DNA of 64,000 nucleotides from Serpens gallinarum (lineage in GTDB: Bacteria; Pseudomonadota; Gammaproteobacteria; Pseudomonadales; Pseudomonadaceae): assembly GCF_014836765.1 (NCBI RefSeq), contig NZ_JACSQG010000003.1:310001-374000 (forward strand). The letters run 5' to 3'. Positions 39,833-49,872 of the stretch are shown here, piece after piece. The notes beneath the pieces are model-generated. The model was not told the origin of the DNA. It saw only the letters and a list, made by a program, of their open reading frames with translations, and did no database searches. Each line of letters begins with the position of its first letter. The first letter of the stretch is position 1. The translations under genes and the position numbers were made by a program.

Positions 39833-40497
39833 GACAGGACAGCTGGGCATTTTTGCTCGATGTCGACAACACCCTGCTCGACAACGACCGCTTCGCCAGC
39901 GACCTGAGCGCACGGCTGGAGCAGGACTTCGGCGCGGCCGAAAGCCAACGCTACTGGACGCTCTACGGCGAACTGCGCCAGCAACGGGGCTACGCCGACT
40001 ACCTCGGTGCGCTGCAAGCCTTTCGCAGCGGCTGCGGCAGCCCGTCAGCGTTGCTGCACATGGCGGGGTTCATGCTCGACTACCCCTTCCAGGCGCGACT
40101 TTATCCGCAGGCCCTCGCGGTTATCGATCACCTGCACAAACAGGGTACGACGGCGATTGTTTCTGACGGTGACGTGGTTTTCCAACCCCGCAAGATCCAG
40201 CGGTGCGGCCTGTGGGACGCTGTCGCCGGCAGGGTACTGGTATGCCTGCACAAAGAGCGTGAAGTCGAGGCGATCCTTCAGCGTTTTCCTGCGCAGCACT
40301 ACGTCATGGTCGATGACAAACCCCTGCTCCTGGCCGCGCTCAAGCGCCAGCTCGGCACTCGCCTGACCAGCGTTTTTATACGCCAGGGCCACTACGCCGA
40401 GGCGGCGAACGGCCAATTGCTCGACCCGCCCCCCGATCTCACCCTCGCACGCATCGGCGAGCTGTGCCGGTTGCAACGTGCCGATTTTCCCAGTTGA
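39826..40497 (+). CDS. HAD-family hydrolase in the pentose-phosphate operon
   Basis: A 223-residue haloacid-dehalogenase-fold protein with motif I LLDVDNTLLDND, motif II IVSDGD and motif IV VDDKPLLL. A cap domain near residues 25-115 classes it with C1-cap phosphatases. It starts inside the zwf stop codon (ATGTTGA), so it is translationally coupled. The natural substrate is unknown; a sugar phosphate or damaged sugar phosphate of this operon is a reasonable guess but only by location. Confidence 0.88.
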   Translation: MLRQDSWAFLLDVDNTLLDNDRFASDLSARLEQDFGAAESQRYWTLYGELRQQRGYADYLGALQAFRSGCGSPSALLHMAGFMLDYPFQARLYPQALAVIDHLHKQGTTAIVSDGDVVFQPRKIQRCGLWDAVAGRVLVCLHKEREVEAILQRFPAQHYVMVDDKPLLLAALKRQLGTRLTSVFIRQGHYAEAANGQLLDPPPDLTLARIGELCRLQRADFPS

Positions 40498-40506
40498 GGC
40501 CTATCG

Positions 40507-42153
40507 ATGAAGCATTCGACTTTTTCGGCCCTGACCCAGCGCCCAGAGTGGCAAGCCTTGCTGACCCATGCCCGAAGCATGAGCCCACGGCATTTGCGTG
40601 AGCTGTTCGCCGCCGACCCGACGCGGGGTGAGCGCCTCTGCGTCGAGGCGGTTGGCCTGTATCTGGATTACGCCAAGCAACGCATCGACGATGAAACCCT
40701 GCGCCTGCTCCTTGAACTCGCACGAGCCTGCCAGCTGCCAGAGAGCATCGAGGCGATGTTTCGTGGCGACCGGGTCAATCGGGTGGAGAACCGTCCCGCC
40801 CTGCATGTAGCGTTACGCGCCCCCGCAGGCGCGCATATCACCGTGGACGGCCGCGATGTAATCCCCGATGTTCACGCCGTGCTGGATCGCATGGCCCGGT
40901 TCACCGAGCAGGTGCACAGCGGCGCCTGGACTGGTCTAACCGGTAAGCCGATGCGCAACATCGTCAACATCGGCATTGGCGGCTCAGACCTCGGCCCGGT
41001 CATGGCCTACGAAGCGTTACGTCATTACAGCCACCGCGACCTGCGCTTCTTTTTCGTCTCCAACATCGACCCCACCGACCTCAGCGAAACTTTGCGCGAG
41101 CTGGACCCGGCCGAAACGCTGTTCATCGTCTGCTCGAAAACCTTCACCACCCAGGAAACCCTGGCCAATGCCCATGCGGCCCGAGCCTGGTGCCTGCAGG
41201 CGCTTGGCGATGAAGCAGCGGTCGCCCGGCATTTCGTGGCGGTGTCCAGCCATCCGGAGGAAGTGGCCCGCTTCGGTATCGATCCGGCGCATATGTTCAT
41301 CTTCTGGGACTGGGTGGGCGGGCGTTACTCGATGGATTCGGCCATCGGCCTGTCGACCATGCTCGCCATCGGCGCCGAACACTTCCGCGCGTTACTGGCC
41401 GGCTTGCATGCCATGGACGAGCACTTTCGCCACACGCCTCTGGAGCGCAACCTGCCGGCGCTGATGGGCTTGCTGGCGGTGTGGAATGCCAACTTCCTCG
41501 GGGTCTCGGCCGTTGCCGTGCTGCCCTATGAGCAGTACCTGAAACGCTTTCCCGCGTACCTGCAGCAGCTGACCATGGAAAGCAACGGCAAGCATGTGAC
41601 CCTGGGCGGTGAGCGGGTCGATTACGACACCGCGCCGATTTACTGGGGTGAACCGGGCACCAATGGCCAGCACTCGTTCTATCAACTGATCCATCAGGGC
41701 ACCCGATTGATCGCCTGCGATTTCATCGGCTTTTGTCAGTCGCTCAATCCATTGGGCACCCAGCATGATCTGCTGATCGCCAACCTGATCGCCCAAGGTG
41801 AGGCGCTGGCCTTTGGTAAGCGCGAGGAAGAATGGCGCGCCCAGGGTGCGTCACAGGCGTTGGCGCCACACCGTGCCTGCGAGGGCAACCGCCCCAGTAG
41901 TACGCTGCTGGCCGAACGCCTCGACCCCTTCACGCTGGGTACGCTGGTGGCCCTGTACGAACACAGCGTGTTCGTGCAGGGCATGATCTGGCAGATCGAC
42001 CCCTTCGACCAATGGGGCGTCGAGCTGGGCAAGGCCTTGGCCAAACGGATCGCGACGGAAATCGCCCAACCTGAGCCGAGCGAGCTGAGCCATGACAGTT
42101 CCAGCAACAGGCTGATCCGCCGCTACCGCCAGTACAAGGCGATCCGCCCATGA
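40507..42153 (+). CDS. pgi: glucose-6-phosphate isomerase
   Basis: A 548-residue isomerase interconverting glucose-6-phosphate and fructose-6-phosphate. Both PGI signatures are present: [16 protein letters not shown]... with [12 protein letters not shown], and the catalytic [18 protein letters not shown]; the end [15 protein letters not shown] is also standard. Length and catalytic His/Glu regions are normal. It starts 9 bases after the HAD gene, and its stop overlaps the pgm start by 4 bases, so it is coupled to pgm. Confidence 0.98.
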   Translation: MKHSTFSALTQRPEWQALLTHARSMSPRHLRELFAADPTRGERLCVEAVGLYLDYAKQRIDDETLRLLLELARACQLPESIEAMFRGDRVNRVENRPALHVALRAPAGAHITVDGRDVIPDVHAVLDRMARFTEQVHSGAWTGLTGKPMRNIVNIGIGGSDLGPVMAYEALRHYSHRDLRFFFVSNIDPTDLSETLRELDPAETLFIVCSKTFTTQETLANAHAARAWCLQALGDEAAVARHFVAVSSHPEEVARFGIDPAHMFIFWDWVGGRYSMDSAIGLSTMLAIGAEHFRALLAGLHAMDEHFRHTPLERNLPALMGLLAVWNANFLGVSAVAVLPYEQYLKRFPAYLQQLTMESNGKHVTLGGERVDYDTAPIYWGEPGTNGQHSFYQLIHQGTRLIACDFIGFCQSLNPLGTQHDLLIANLIAQGEALAFGKREEEWRAQGASQALAPHRACEGNRPSSTLLAERLDPFTLGTLVALYEHSVFVQGMIWQIDPFDQWGVELGKALAKRIATEIAQPEPSELSHDSSSNRLIRRYRQYKAIRP

Positions 42154-43799
42154 ACCGCATCAACCCGCTGGCCGGTCAACCCGCCCCGTCCTCCTCGCTG
42201 GTCGATGTGCCCGCCTTGCTGGCCGCCTATACCGACTGGCGCCCCGACCCGTACATCCCCGAGCAACGGGTGGCCTTTGGCACCTCCGGCCATCGCGGCA
42301 GCTCGCTGACCCGCAGCTTCAACGAATGGCACCTGCTGGCCATCGCCCAGGCGATCTGCGACTACCGCCAGGCTCAGGGCATCGACGGCCCGCTGTACCT
42401 CGGCATCGACACCCACGCGCTGTCGCAGCCAGCCCTGGAAAGCACCCTGGAAGTGCTGGCCGGCAATGGCGTGAACACGCTGATCGCCAAAGACGGCGAA
42501 TTCACCCCGACGCCGACCATTTCCCACGCAATCCTCACCTACAACCGGGGCCGCAACGCAGGGCTGGCCGACGGCATCGTCATCACCCCCTCGCACAACC
42601 CACCGGCCGATGGGGGCATCAAGTACAACCCGCCCCACGGCGGGCCGGCGGATACCGTCATCACCGCCCGTATCGAGGCGCGCGCCAACACCCTGCTCGA
42701 AAACGCCTTGCGCGGCGTGCGCCGCTTACCCCTCGCGCAGGCGCGCAACGCCGCGCGGGAACACGATTTTTTGCACGCCTATATAGAGGATCTGGAGCAG
42801 GTGGTGGACTTCGCGGTGATCCGCGCCGCCGGCCTGCACCTGGGCGTCGATCCGCTCGGCGGCGCGGGCGTGCATTACTGGGCGCCGCTGGCCGAACGCT
42901 ACGGCCTCGACTTGCACGTGGTCAGTGAGGCGGTGGATCCGACCTTCGCCATGATGTCGCTGGACTGGGATGGACAGATCCGCATGGACCCCTCCTCGCC
43001 TTATGCCATGCAGCGGCTGATCGGCCTCAAGGATAGGTTTGATGTCGCCTTCGCCTGTGACACCGACCACGACCGCCACGGTATCGTCACCCGCAGCTGT
43101 GGGCTGTTGCCGTCGAATCATTACTTGGCGGTGCTGATCGACTATCTGTTCCGGCATCGGCCGCAGTGGCGCCCCGATACCGCCATTGGCAAGACCCTGG
43201 TCAGCAGCGCACTCATCGACCGCGTGGCGCAGCGCCTCGGCCGGCGGCTGTACGAAGTACCGGTGGGGTTCAAGTGGTTCGTCAACGGCCTGCATGATGG
43301 CAGCCTGGGTTTTGCCGGCGAGGAAAGCGCAGGCGCCACCTGCTTGCGCCATGATGGCACGGTCTGGACTACCGACAAGGACGGCCTGGTGCCCGCGCTT
43401 CTGGCGGCGGAAATGACCGCTCGCTGCGGCCGCGACCCCGGCGAGCTGTATCGCGACCTGGTGGCAAAACTCGGCGAACCCCTGAATGATCGCCTCGACG
43501 CCGCTGCCACGCCCGAGCAGAAGGCGTGCCTGAGCCGGCTCTCGCCCACGCAAGTGACCATCAGCCAGCTGGCCGGCGAGCCGATTCTCGCCGTACTCGA
43601 CCACGCGCCCGGCAATCAGGCACCTATCGGCGGTATCAAGGTGATCGCTGCCAGCGGCTGGTTCGCCGCCCGCCCCTCCGGCACCGAGGCGATTTACAAG
43701 ATCTATGCGGAAAGCTTCAAGGATCAGTCCCACCTGCAGGCCATCCTGCACGAGGCCCGCCAGATCGTCGATACCGCGCTCCATTCACCTGCGGAGTAA
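42150..43799 (+). CDS. pgm: phosphoglucomutase (alpha-D-glucose specific)
   Basis: A 549-residue alpha-D-phosphohexomutase converting glucose-1-phosphate to glucose-6-phosphate. The catalytic phosphoserine is in [17 protein letters not shown], the metal-binding loop is [10 protein letters not shown], the sugar-binding loop is GEESAGAT and the phosphate-binding loop is [15 protein letters not shown]. This layout is E. coli Pgm rather than AlgC/GlmM. The 4-base overlap with pgi shows coupling. It links stored or activated glucose to the pentose pathway enzymes encoded alongside. Confidence 0.98.
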   Translation: MNRINPLAGQPAPSSSLVDVPALLAAYTDWRPDPYIPEQRVAFGTSGHRGSSLTRSFNEWHLLAIAQAICDYRQAQGIDGPLYLGIDTHALSQPALESTLEVLAGNGVNTLIAKDGEFTPTPTISHAILTYNRGRNAGLADGIVITPSHNPPADGGIKYNPPHGGPADTVITARIEARANTLLENALRGVRRLPLAQARNAAREHDFLHAYIEDLEQVVDFAVIRAAGLHLGVDPLGGAGVHYWAPLAERYGLDLHVVSEAVDPTFAMMSLDWDGQIRMDPSSPYAMQRLIGLKDRFDVAFACDTDHDRHGIVTRSCGLLPSNHYLAVLIDYLFRHRPQWRPDTAIGKTLVSSALIDRVAQRLGRRLYEVPVGFKWFVNGLHDGSLGFAGEESAGATCLRHDGTVWTTDKDGLVPALLAAEMTARCGRDPGELYRDLVAKLGEPLNDRLDAAATPEQKACLSRLSPTQVTISQLAGEPILAVLDHAPGNQAPIGGIKVIAASGWFAARPSGTEAIYKIYAESFKDQSHLQAILHEARQIVDTALHSPAE

Positions 43800-43804
43800 C
43801 CGCC

Positions 43805-45853
43805 ATGGCTATCGACCTCGATCAACGCTGCATCAATACTCTGCGTTTTCTCTCGGTGGACATGGTGCAGCACGCCAACAGCGGCCACCCCGGCCTACCG
43901 CTGGGCGCCGCTCCCATGGCCTATGTGCTGTGGATGCGCTGGCTCCGGTTCAATCCCGCCCACCCGCAGTGGCCGGGGCGCGACCGTTTCGTGCTCTCGG
44001 CCGGGCATGGCTCGGCGCTGCTGTACAGCCTGCTGCACCTGACCGGTTACGACCTGCCGCTGGACGAGCTCAAGCGCTTTCGCCAGTGGGGCAGCAAGGC
44101 GCCCGGACATCCCGAGCGCGGCCACACGCCCGGCGTGGAAATCACCACCGGGCCACTCGGCCAGGGTCTGGCCAACGCGGTGGGTATGGCCATCGGCGAG
44201 GCGCACCTGGCGGCGTGCTACAACCGCCCCGGCCATACCCTGATTGATCACCGCACCTTCGCCCTAGTCAGCGACGGCGACCTGATGGAAGGTGTGGCCA
44301 GCGAAGCCGCCTCGCTGGCCGGCCATTTGCGCCTGGGCAAGCTGTGCTGCCTGTACGACGACAACGAAGTGACCCTGGCCGCTGGCGCCGACATCTGTTT
44401 TTCCGAGGATCGCGCCGCGCGCTTCGCCGCCTACGGCTGGCATACCCAGGTGGTGGAGGACGGTAACGATCTGCATGCCCTCGACGCCGCCCTGCACGCG
44501 GCCCATGCCCAGGACACCCGCCCCTCGCTGATTCTGGTGCGCAGCCATCTCGGCTTTGGCTCGCCGTTGCAGGACTCCTACCAGGCTCACGGCTCGCCGC
44601 TAGGCGCGGACAATGTGCGCCAGACCAAGAAGCGGCTCGGCTGGCCGCTGGACCCGGAGTTCCTCATCCCGCCCGAGGTGCAGGCGCAGTTTCACCTGGC
44701 CGGGCTACGCGGCGCCGATGACGAGGCGGCCTGGAATCAGCGTCTGGTCAATTATCGCCAGGCGTTCCCGGCGCTGGCCGAGGAGCTGGAACAGCGCCTG
44801 GAAGGCGAACTGCCGTCCGGCTGGGATGCCGACATCCCAGTGTTCCCCGCCGACGCCAAGGGCCTGGCCAGCCGCGAGGCCAGCGGCCAGGTCATGAACG
44901 CCATCGCCCCTCGCTTGCCGGCACTGTTCGGCGGCTCGGCGGACCTCAACCCTTCCACCAAAACCGTCTTGAAGGGCCAGGGCGATTTCAATTCCGCGCT
45001 TATCCAAGGCAAGGACGAACAGGGTTCCAGCGGTGGCGGCTGGAGCCATGCCGGGCGCAACCTGCACGTCGGCGTGCGCGAACACGCCATGGGTGCCATC
45101 GCCAACGGCCTGGCCGCCCATGACGGGTTCATTCCGTACGGCGCCACCTTCCTGATCTTCTCCGACTACATGCGCCCACCGATGCGCCTGGCGGCGCTGA
45201 TGGGCTTGCATGTGGTGCAGGTGTTCACCCACGACAGCCTGGCCCTCGGCGAGGACGGCCCGACCCACCAGCCGGTGGAGCAACTGGCCAACCTGCGGGC
45301 GGTGCCGAACCTCACGGTGATCCGCCCCGCCGACGCCAACGAAACCGCCATAGCCTGGCGCATCGCCCTGGAAACTCGCCACCGCCCGGTGGCGCTGATT
45401 CTCAGTCGCCAGGAACTGCCAACCCTGGACCGCAGCCGCTATGCCAGCGCCGAGGGCGTGCGCCACGGCGCCTATGTAGTGAGCGAGCCAGCGGGGGGCA
45501 ATCCCCAGTTGATCCTGATCGCCAGCGGCTCGGAAGTCGCGCTGATCCTCGAGGCCGCCGAACGTTTGCAGGCTGAAGGAATCGCTGTGCGCTGCGTGTC
45601 TATGCCCAGCTGGGAGCTGTTCGAGTCCCTACCCCAGGTCAAGCGCGACGCGGTGCTGCCGCCAACGGTGAAGGCGCGCCTGGCAGTGGAACTCGGCGTT
45701 TCCCAGGGCTGGGAGCGCTACACCGGCTCCGAGGGCGCCATGCTCGGTGTCGAACGCTTTGGCGCCTCCGCCCCCGGGCTCGTGCTGCAACGGGAGTATG
45801 GGTTCACCGTGGAAAATGTCTGCGCGCGGGCCAGAAAGCTGCTGGGGTCCTAA
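43805..45853 (+). CDS. tkt: transketolase
   Basis: A 682-residue TPP-dependent enzyme transferring two-carbon units in the non-oxidative pentose phosphate pathway. [21 protein letters not shown] opens the protein, the TPP site is [21 protein letters not shown]..., and the catalytic Glu region is [16 protein letters not shown]. It begins 5 bases after the pgm stop at 43805, where the transketolase N-terminus aligns; the longer open frame upstream is shadow. Last gene of the zwf operon and convergent with gnd. Confidence 0.98.
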   Translation: MAIDLDQRCINTLRFLSVDMVQHANSGHPGLPLGAAPMAYVLWMRWLRFNPAHPQWPGRDRFVLSAGHGSALLYSLLHLTGYDLPLDELKRFRQWGSKAPGHPERGHTPGVEITTGPLGQGLANAVGMAIGEAHLAACYNRPGHTLIDHRTFALVSDGDLMEGVASEAASLAGHLRLGKLCCLYDDNEVTLAAGADICFSEDRAARFAAYGWHTQVVEDGNDLHALDAALHAAHAQDTRPSLILVRSHLGFGSPLQDSYQAHGSPLGADNVRQTKKRLGWPLDPEFLIPPEVQAQFHLAGLRGADDEAAWNQRLVNYRQAFPALAEELEQRLEGELPSGWDADIPVFPADAKGLASREASGQVMNAIAPRLPALFGGSADLNPSTKTVLKGQGDFNSALIQGKDEQGSSGGGWSHAGRNLHVGVREHAMGAIANGLAAHDGFIPYGATFLIFSDYMRPPMRLAALMGLHVVQVFTHDSLALGEDGPTHQPVEQLANLRAVPNLTVIRPADANETAIAWRIALETRHRPVALILSRQELPTLDRSRYASAEGVRHGAYVVSEPAGGNPQLILIASGSEVALILEAAERLQAEGIAVRCVSMPSWELFESLPQVKRDAVLPPTVKARLAVELGVSQGWERYTGSEGAMLGVERFGASAPGLVLQREYGFTVENVCARARKLLGS

Positions 45854-45886
45854 GGTGACACGTGCCCAGCGGCCGGCGGCCGCCCC

Positions 45887-46792
45887 TCATTCTTTCTTGA
45901 TCGCATGCCCGCCGAACTCATTGCGCAACGCCGCCAGCAGCCGGTCGGCATAGGATTCGGCGTCCCGCGAGCGCAGCCGTTGCAGCAACGCCAGCGTAAT
46001 GACCGGCGCTGGCACATTCAGCTCGATGGCTTCCGCCACGGTCCAGCGGCCTTCCCCGGAATCGGCCACATAGGGCGCAATGCCGATCATCTGCGGGTTC
46101 TTCTGCAACGCATCGCTGCATAGGTCGAGCAGCCAGGAACGCACCACGCTGCCCTCGCGCCAGATGTCGGCAACCTGCACGAGATCGAAATCAAATGCCT
46201 CTTTATGACGCAGGATGGAAAATCCCTCGGCATAGGCCTGCATCAAGCCGTATTCAATGCCGTTGTGCACCATCTTGCAGAAATGTCCGGCGCCAGCGGG
46301 CCCGACCCGCCCCCAGCCCCGCTCCTTGCCCGGCGCCAGCGTTTCGAAGACTGGCCGCAGGCGTTCCACCGCCGCCTCCCCGCCACCGATCATCAGGCTG
46401 TAGCCCTCGGCCAACCCCCAGATGCCGCCGCTGGTGCCGCAGTCGAGGTAATCGATGCCCTGTTCGGCAGCCATCTCGGCGCGGCGCAGGGTGTCGTGGT
46501 AATTGGAGTTGCCGCCATCGATCAAGGTATCGCCGGCGCCCAGCAGTGGCAGCAGGTTGGTCAGGGTGGCATCGGTGACGTCACCGGCCGGTACCATCAG
46601 CCACAGCAGTCGCGGGGTTGGCAGCTTGGCCACCAGTGCCTGCAGCGATTCGGCGCTTTCACCGCCTTGCTGCTCCAGCGCGCTGCGCGCCTCGGGCTTG
46701 GGGTCCAGCCCCACCACATGATGGCCGCCGCGCAACAGGCGCTGCGCCATGTTGGCGCCCATGCGCCCCAAACCGATCATGCCGAGTTTCAT
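45887..46792 (-). CDS. gnd: 6-phosphogluconate dehydrogenase (decarboxylating), short GndA type
   Basis: A 301-residue enzyme oxidising 6-phosphogluconate to ribulose-5-phosphate and CO2. It has the nucleotide motif MIGLGRMGANMA, the GTSGGIWG loop, and GAGHFCKMVHNGIEYGLMQAYAEGF with the catalytic Lys-x-x-His-Asn-Gly-Ile. The short length is typical of the NAD-preferring gndA/YqeC-type group instead of the 470-residue NADP enzyme. It faces the zwf-HAD-pgi-pgm-tkt operon; the stop codons are only 33 bases apart. Start 46792 (MKLGMIGLG) is safer than the TTG two codons upstream. Confidence 0.95.
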   Translation of the reverse strand: MKLGMIGLGRMGANMAQRLLRGGHHVVGLDPKPEARSALEQQGGESAESLQALVAKLPTPRLLWLMVPAGDVTDATLTNLLPLLGAGDTLIDGGNSNYHDTLRRAEMAAEQGIDYLDCGTSGGIWGLAEGYSLMIGGGEAAVERLRPVFETLAPGKERGWGRVGPAGAGHFCKMVHNGIEYGLMQAYAEGFSILRHKEAFDFDLVQVADIWREGSVVRSWLLDLCSDALQKNPQMIGIAPYVADSGEGRWTVAEAIELNVPAPVITLALLQRLRSRDAESYADRLLAALRNEFGGHAIKKE

Positions 46793-46931
46793 ATGCAAGC
46801 CTCGCTATGCCACGCCATGTGAACGGAGCACTGCACCGTTCCAGCCCCAGCATCTGCGCATTCAGGGCTTCACCGCTAGGACCCTCACGTCGGCACACGC
46901 GTTCACCTGCCGCTTCGGCATCGCGAAAACG

Positions 46932-46958
46932 AAAAAAACGGCCAAGGGCCGTTTTTTT
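46932..46958 (-). terminator. rho-independent terminator after pcaC
   Basis: Stem CGGCC/GGCCG with an AAG loop, extended by seven A residues before and seven T residues after. It lies 36 bases past the pcaC stop codon and ends the pcaHG-zapE-pcaBC transcript. The symmetric arms could also stop reading from the gnd side. Confidence 0.9.
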
Positions 46959-46993
46959 CGTGGAAGCATGCAGCGGGCGTTGATGCGCTCGGC

Positions 46994-47395
46994 TTACTTT
47001 TGCTCTTGCAGCGACTCCACACCCACCTCGTCCCACAACTCCTGAGCCAGGTGGAAGGTGTGGTTGGCTGCTGGAATACCGCAATAGATCGCCGACTGCA
47101 TCAGCACTTCCTTGATCTCGTCACGGGTCACGCCGTTGTTCTTGGCTGCCTTGAGGTGCAGCTTAAGTTCACCCTCGCGGTTCATGCCGATCAGCATGGC
47201 AATGGTGATCAGGCTGCGGGTATGGCGCGGCAGACCGGGGCGGGTCCAGATGTCGCCCCAGGCGTGGCGGGTAATCATTTCCTGGAACTCTTCGGTGAAG
47301 GGCGTCAGGGTCTCCAGGCTGCGGTCCACGTGGGCATCGCCCAGTACCGCACGGCGCACTTGCATGCCGGCTTCGTAACGCTGTTTCTCGTCCAT
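46994..47395 (-). CDS. pcaC: 4-carboxymuconolactone decarboxylase
   Basis: A 133-residue enzyme that decarboxylates gamma-carboxymuconolactone to 3-oxoadipate enol-lactone in the protocatechuate branch. It has the CMD-family core RSLITIAMLIGMNREGELKLHLKAAKNNGVTRDEI and the ending EVLMQSAIYCGIPAANHTFHLAQEL, with the active-site Cys-His pair in the right place. It is 27 bases downstream of pcaB on the same strand and is the last gene before a terminator. Confidence 0.97.
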   Translation of the reverse strand: MDEKQRYEAGMQVRRAVLGDAHVDRSLETLTPFTEEFQEMITRHAWGDIWTRPGLPRHTRSLITIAMLIGMNREGELKLHLKAAKNNGVTRDEIKEVLMQSAIYCGIPAANHTFHLAQELWDEVGVESLQEQK

Positions 47396-47422
47396 TGTCT
47401 GGCTCCGGATAAAAAGTTCGGG

Positions 47423-48787
47423 TTAATCAAGGGCGCCGAGTCGGCGGTGCTCGGCCACGACGCGGGTGACCCACGTTTGTGCCAAGCCAAGGTAATGGGC
47501 CGGATCGAGCAAACGATCCAGTTCTTCTGCAGAAAGCTGCGCGCTGACCTGTTCATCATCGCCGAGCACCGCGCGAAGATGGCGCTGCTCGGCCACGGCG
47601 CGGCGGCAGCACTGTTCGACCAGGTGATGGGACGCATCACGACCGATGCGTTGCGCCAGGGCAATGCTCACCGCTTCCGCCAACACCAGGCCTTGCGTGA
47701 GCTCCAGGTTGGCGCGCATGCGCTCGGCGTCCACTTCTAGCCCGGGCACCACCACCAGGGCCTGGGCCAGTGCGCCCGAGACCAGGCAGCAGATCTCCGG
47801 CAAGGTTTCCCATTCGGCGTGCCACAAGCCCAGGCTGCGCTCATGCTCCTGGGGCATCGCGGCGAACAAGGTGGAAACCAGACCCGGCACGCGGGTGGCC
47901 GCGCCGATCAGCACCGCCGCGCTCACCGGGTTGCGCTTGTGCGGCATGGTGGATGAACCGCCCTTGCCTGGCGCGGATGGCTCGAACGCCTCGCCCACGT
48001 CGGTTTGCATCAGCAGCGACAGGTCGCGGCCAAACTTGCCCAGCGTGCCGGCGATCAGGCCCAGTACGCTGCCGGCCTCGACAATGCGGTCCCGCTGGGT
48101 ATGCCAGGGCTGCTCGGGCAGCGTCAGTTGCAGCTCGTTGGCCAGCGCGACCGATACCGGCAGCGCCTGCTCACCCAGCGCGGCCAGCGTGCCGGCGGCA
48201 CCGCCAAACTGCAGGCACAGCAAACGGGGCTTGAGTTCGGCCAGCCGCTGACGATTCCGATTCAGCGCGTCGAGCGTTCCCGCGAGCTTCATGCCAAGCG
48301 TCACTGGAGTGGCGTGTTGCAGCCAGGTACGCCCCGGCAATACGGTGCTGGCGTGTTTTTCCGCCTGCACCGCCAAGGCTTCGGCCAAGGCCGAAAGATC
48401 CGCTTCGATCAGTCCCAACGCCGCGCGCAGCTGCAACACCAGCCCGGTATCCATGGCGTCCTGACTGGTAGCGCCCAGATGCACATAGCGCTCGGCTTCG
48501 GCATCGTTCTGGGCGATCTGGCGGCCCAGGGCCTTGACCAGCGGAATCGCCGAGTTACCCGCCGTGGCAATCGCCTGGGCCAGCGCAACGGGATCGTACA
48601 GAGCCGCCTGGCAGGCCGCTTCGATAGCCGGCACGACACGCCCGGGGATCAGCCCGACGGCCGCTTCAGCGCGCGCCAGCGCGGCCTCGAAGTCGAGCAT
48701 GCCCTGCAACCGACCCCGGTCGGAAAACACGTCACGCATGGATGCCTGGGTGAAATAGGCATCGAAAAGCTGATTGCTGACACTCAC
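47423..48787 (-). CDS. pcaB: 3-carboxy-cis,cis-muconate cycloisomerase
   Basis: A 454-residue member of the fumarase/aspartase superfamily that converts 3-carboxymuconate to 4-carboxymuconolactone. The superfamily signature lies in GKGGSSTMPHKRNPVSAAVLIGA (serine loop), and HLGATSQDAMDTGLVLQLR carries the conserved Ser-Gln. The C-terminal domain is of PcaB rather than of adenylosuccinate lyase type, and the operon supports it. Its start codon overlaps the ZapE-like stop by 4 bases, so translation is coupled. Confidence 0.97.
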   Translation of the reverse strand: MSVSNQLFDAYFTQASMRDVFSDRGRLQGMLDFEAALARAEAAVGLIPGRVVPAIEAACQAALYDPVALAQAIATAGNSAIPLVKALGRQIAQNDAEAERYVHLGATSQDAMDTGLVLQLRAALGLIEADLSALAEALAVQAEKHASTVLPGRTWLQHATPVTLGMKLAGTLDALNRNRQRLAELKPRLLCLQFGGAAGTLAALGEQALPVSVALANELQLTLPEQPWHTQRDRIVEAGSVLGLIAGTLGKFGRDLSLLMQTDVGEAFEPSAPGKGGSSTMPHKRNPVSAAVLIGAATRVPGLVSTLFAAMPQEHERSLGLWHAEWETLPEICCLVSGALAQALVVVPGLEVDAERMRANLELTQGLVLAEAVSIALAQRIGRDASHHLVEQCCRRAVAEQRHLRAVLGDDEQVSAQLSAEELDRLLDPAHYLGLAQTWVTRVVAEHRRLGALD

Positions 48788-49872
48788 GATTCAGCCTCCT
48801 GAAAAGAACAGAACGACGCGGCATTCGCCATGTCGAGCGCTTGCAACTGCTGCAGGCGACTATGGGTACGGGAAAAATCAGTATGACTACCGGCGCGACA
48901 CAGCACCTCCGGCCGGTCGACACCGCCCAGACGCAGGCGCACGCCGCTGTCATAGGCAATGTCGATGAAATTCAGAAAACGTTGCTGCACGTCGATTCCC
49001 TCGCCGTCCAACGAGGGCACGGTGCCCACGATCAGCTCGGCAAAGTGCTCGCACAGCCAGAGGTAGTCCGCACTGGAACGCGGACCGCGGCACAGCTCGG
49101 CGAAGTCCAGCCAGGCGCGCTTGTTCTCTCGGGCAACCAGACGCAACGGGCGTCGATTGACCTCGATGACCAGCTCACGCTCGGCGTGCGGGGGCGGTGC
49201 CAGGGGCGTATCTGCCCAGACTGCGTCATCCGCCAGGGGCCAGCAGAACTGTCCCCAGTCCCGGGTGGACTCGCGGCGGTAGTCCTGACCGCCGTCCAGC
49301 TCTAGCACTTCGAAGCGTGCGTCGATCAGTTTGATCGTGGGCAGGAATCGCTCGCGGTACAACGGATTGGGACACAGCTTCGACGGTGGGTAATTGGACG
49401 TGCAGACCACGCCAACCCCCTCGTCTACCAGCACTTTGACCAGGCGGCCCAAGAGCATGGCGTCGCCAATGTCATGCACATGGAATTCATCGAAGCACAA
49501 CAGACGGGTGCTCCCAGCCAACTCACGAGCAGCCAGTACCAACGGATCGGGTTGACCAGCATAAGCGCGGACAAGGGTTTGCAGTTCGGCCAAGAACGCG
49601 TGGAAATGCACCCTACGCTTTTCGACCAGCGGCGCGGCGGCGTGTAGCGCGTTCATGACGAAGCTTTTGCCGCGCCCTACGCCACCCCACAGGTAAACGC
49701 CGGCGGCGGGACGACGCAGCAATGAACGGCGCCGCCCCAGAAACGCCGACAGCCATTGACCCAGAAGGTCAACGGCCGCCCGTTGCGCCGCGTCGGCCCG
49801 GTAACCCCGGGCCGCGAGACGCGTTTCGTATTCCTGCCGGAGCAGTTGCCCCGGCGATGTATCAGAAGTCAA
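48784..49872 (-). CDS. ZapE/AFG1-family ATPase inside the pca operon
   Basis: A 362-residue P-loop ATPase of the ZapE/AFG1 family. Walker A is GGVGRGKS (residues 63-70), Walker B CFDEFHVHDIGDAMLLG (126-142), then VCTSNYPPSKL and the RERFLP arginine block; all are diagnostic. Housekeeping ZapE supports FtsZ ring constriction; mitochondrial Afg1 promotes turnover of oxidase subunits. Here the gene starts (TTG at 49872) 11 bases inside pcaG and ends 4 bases inside pcaB. The long frame upstream to 49932 lacks a better start. Such coupling implies a role tied to protocatechuate degradation, perhaps enzyme maturation or turnover; this is inference. Likely a second copy, since the housekeeping ZapE gene is normally elsewhere. 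Confidence 0.85.
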   Translation of the reverse strand: MTSDTSPGQLLRQEYETRLAARGYRADAAQRAAVDLLGQWLSAFLGRRRSLLRRPAAGVYLWGGVGRGKSFVMNALHAAAPLVEKRRVHFHAFLAELQTLVRAYAGQPDPLVLAARELAGSTRLLCFDEFHVHDIGDAMLLGRLVKVLVDEGVGVVCTSNYPPSKLCPNPLYRERFLPTIKLIDARFEVLELDGGQDYRRESTRDWGQFCWPLADDAVWADTPLAPPPHAERELVIEVNRRPLRLVARENKRAWLDFAELCRGPRSSADYLWLCEHFAELIVGTVPSLDGEGIDVQQRFLNFIDIAYDSGVRLRLGGVDRPEVLCRAGSHTDFSRTHSRLQQLQALDMANAASFCSFQEAES

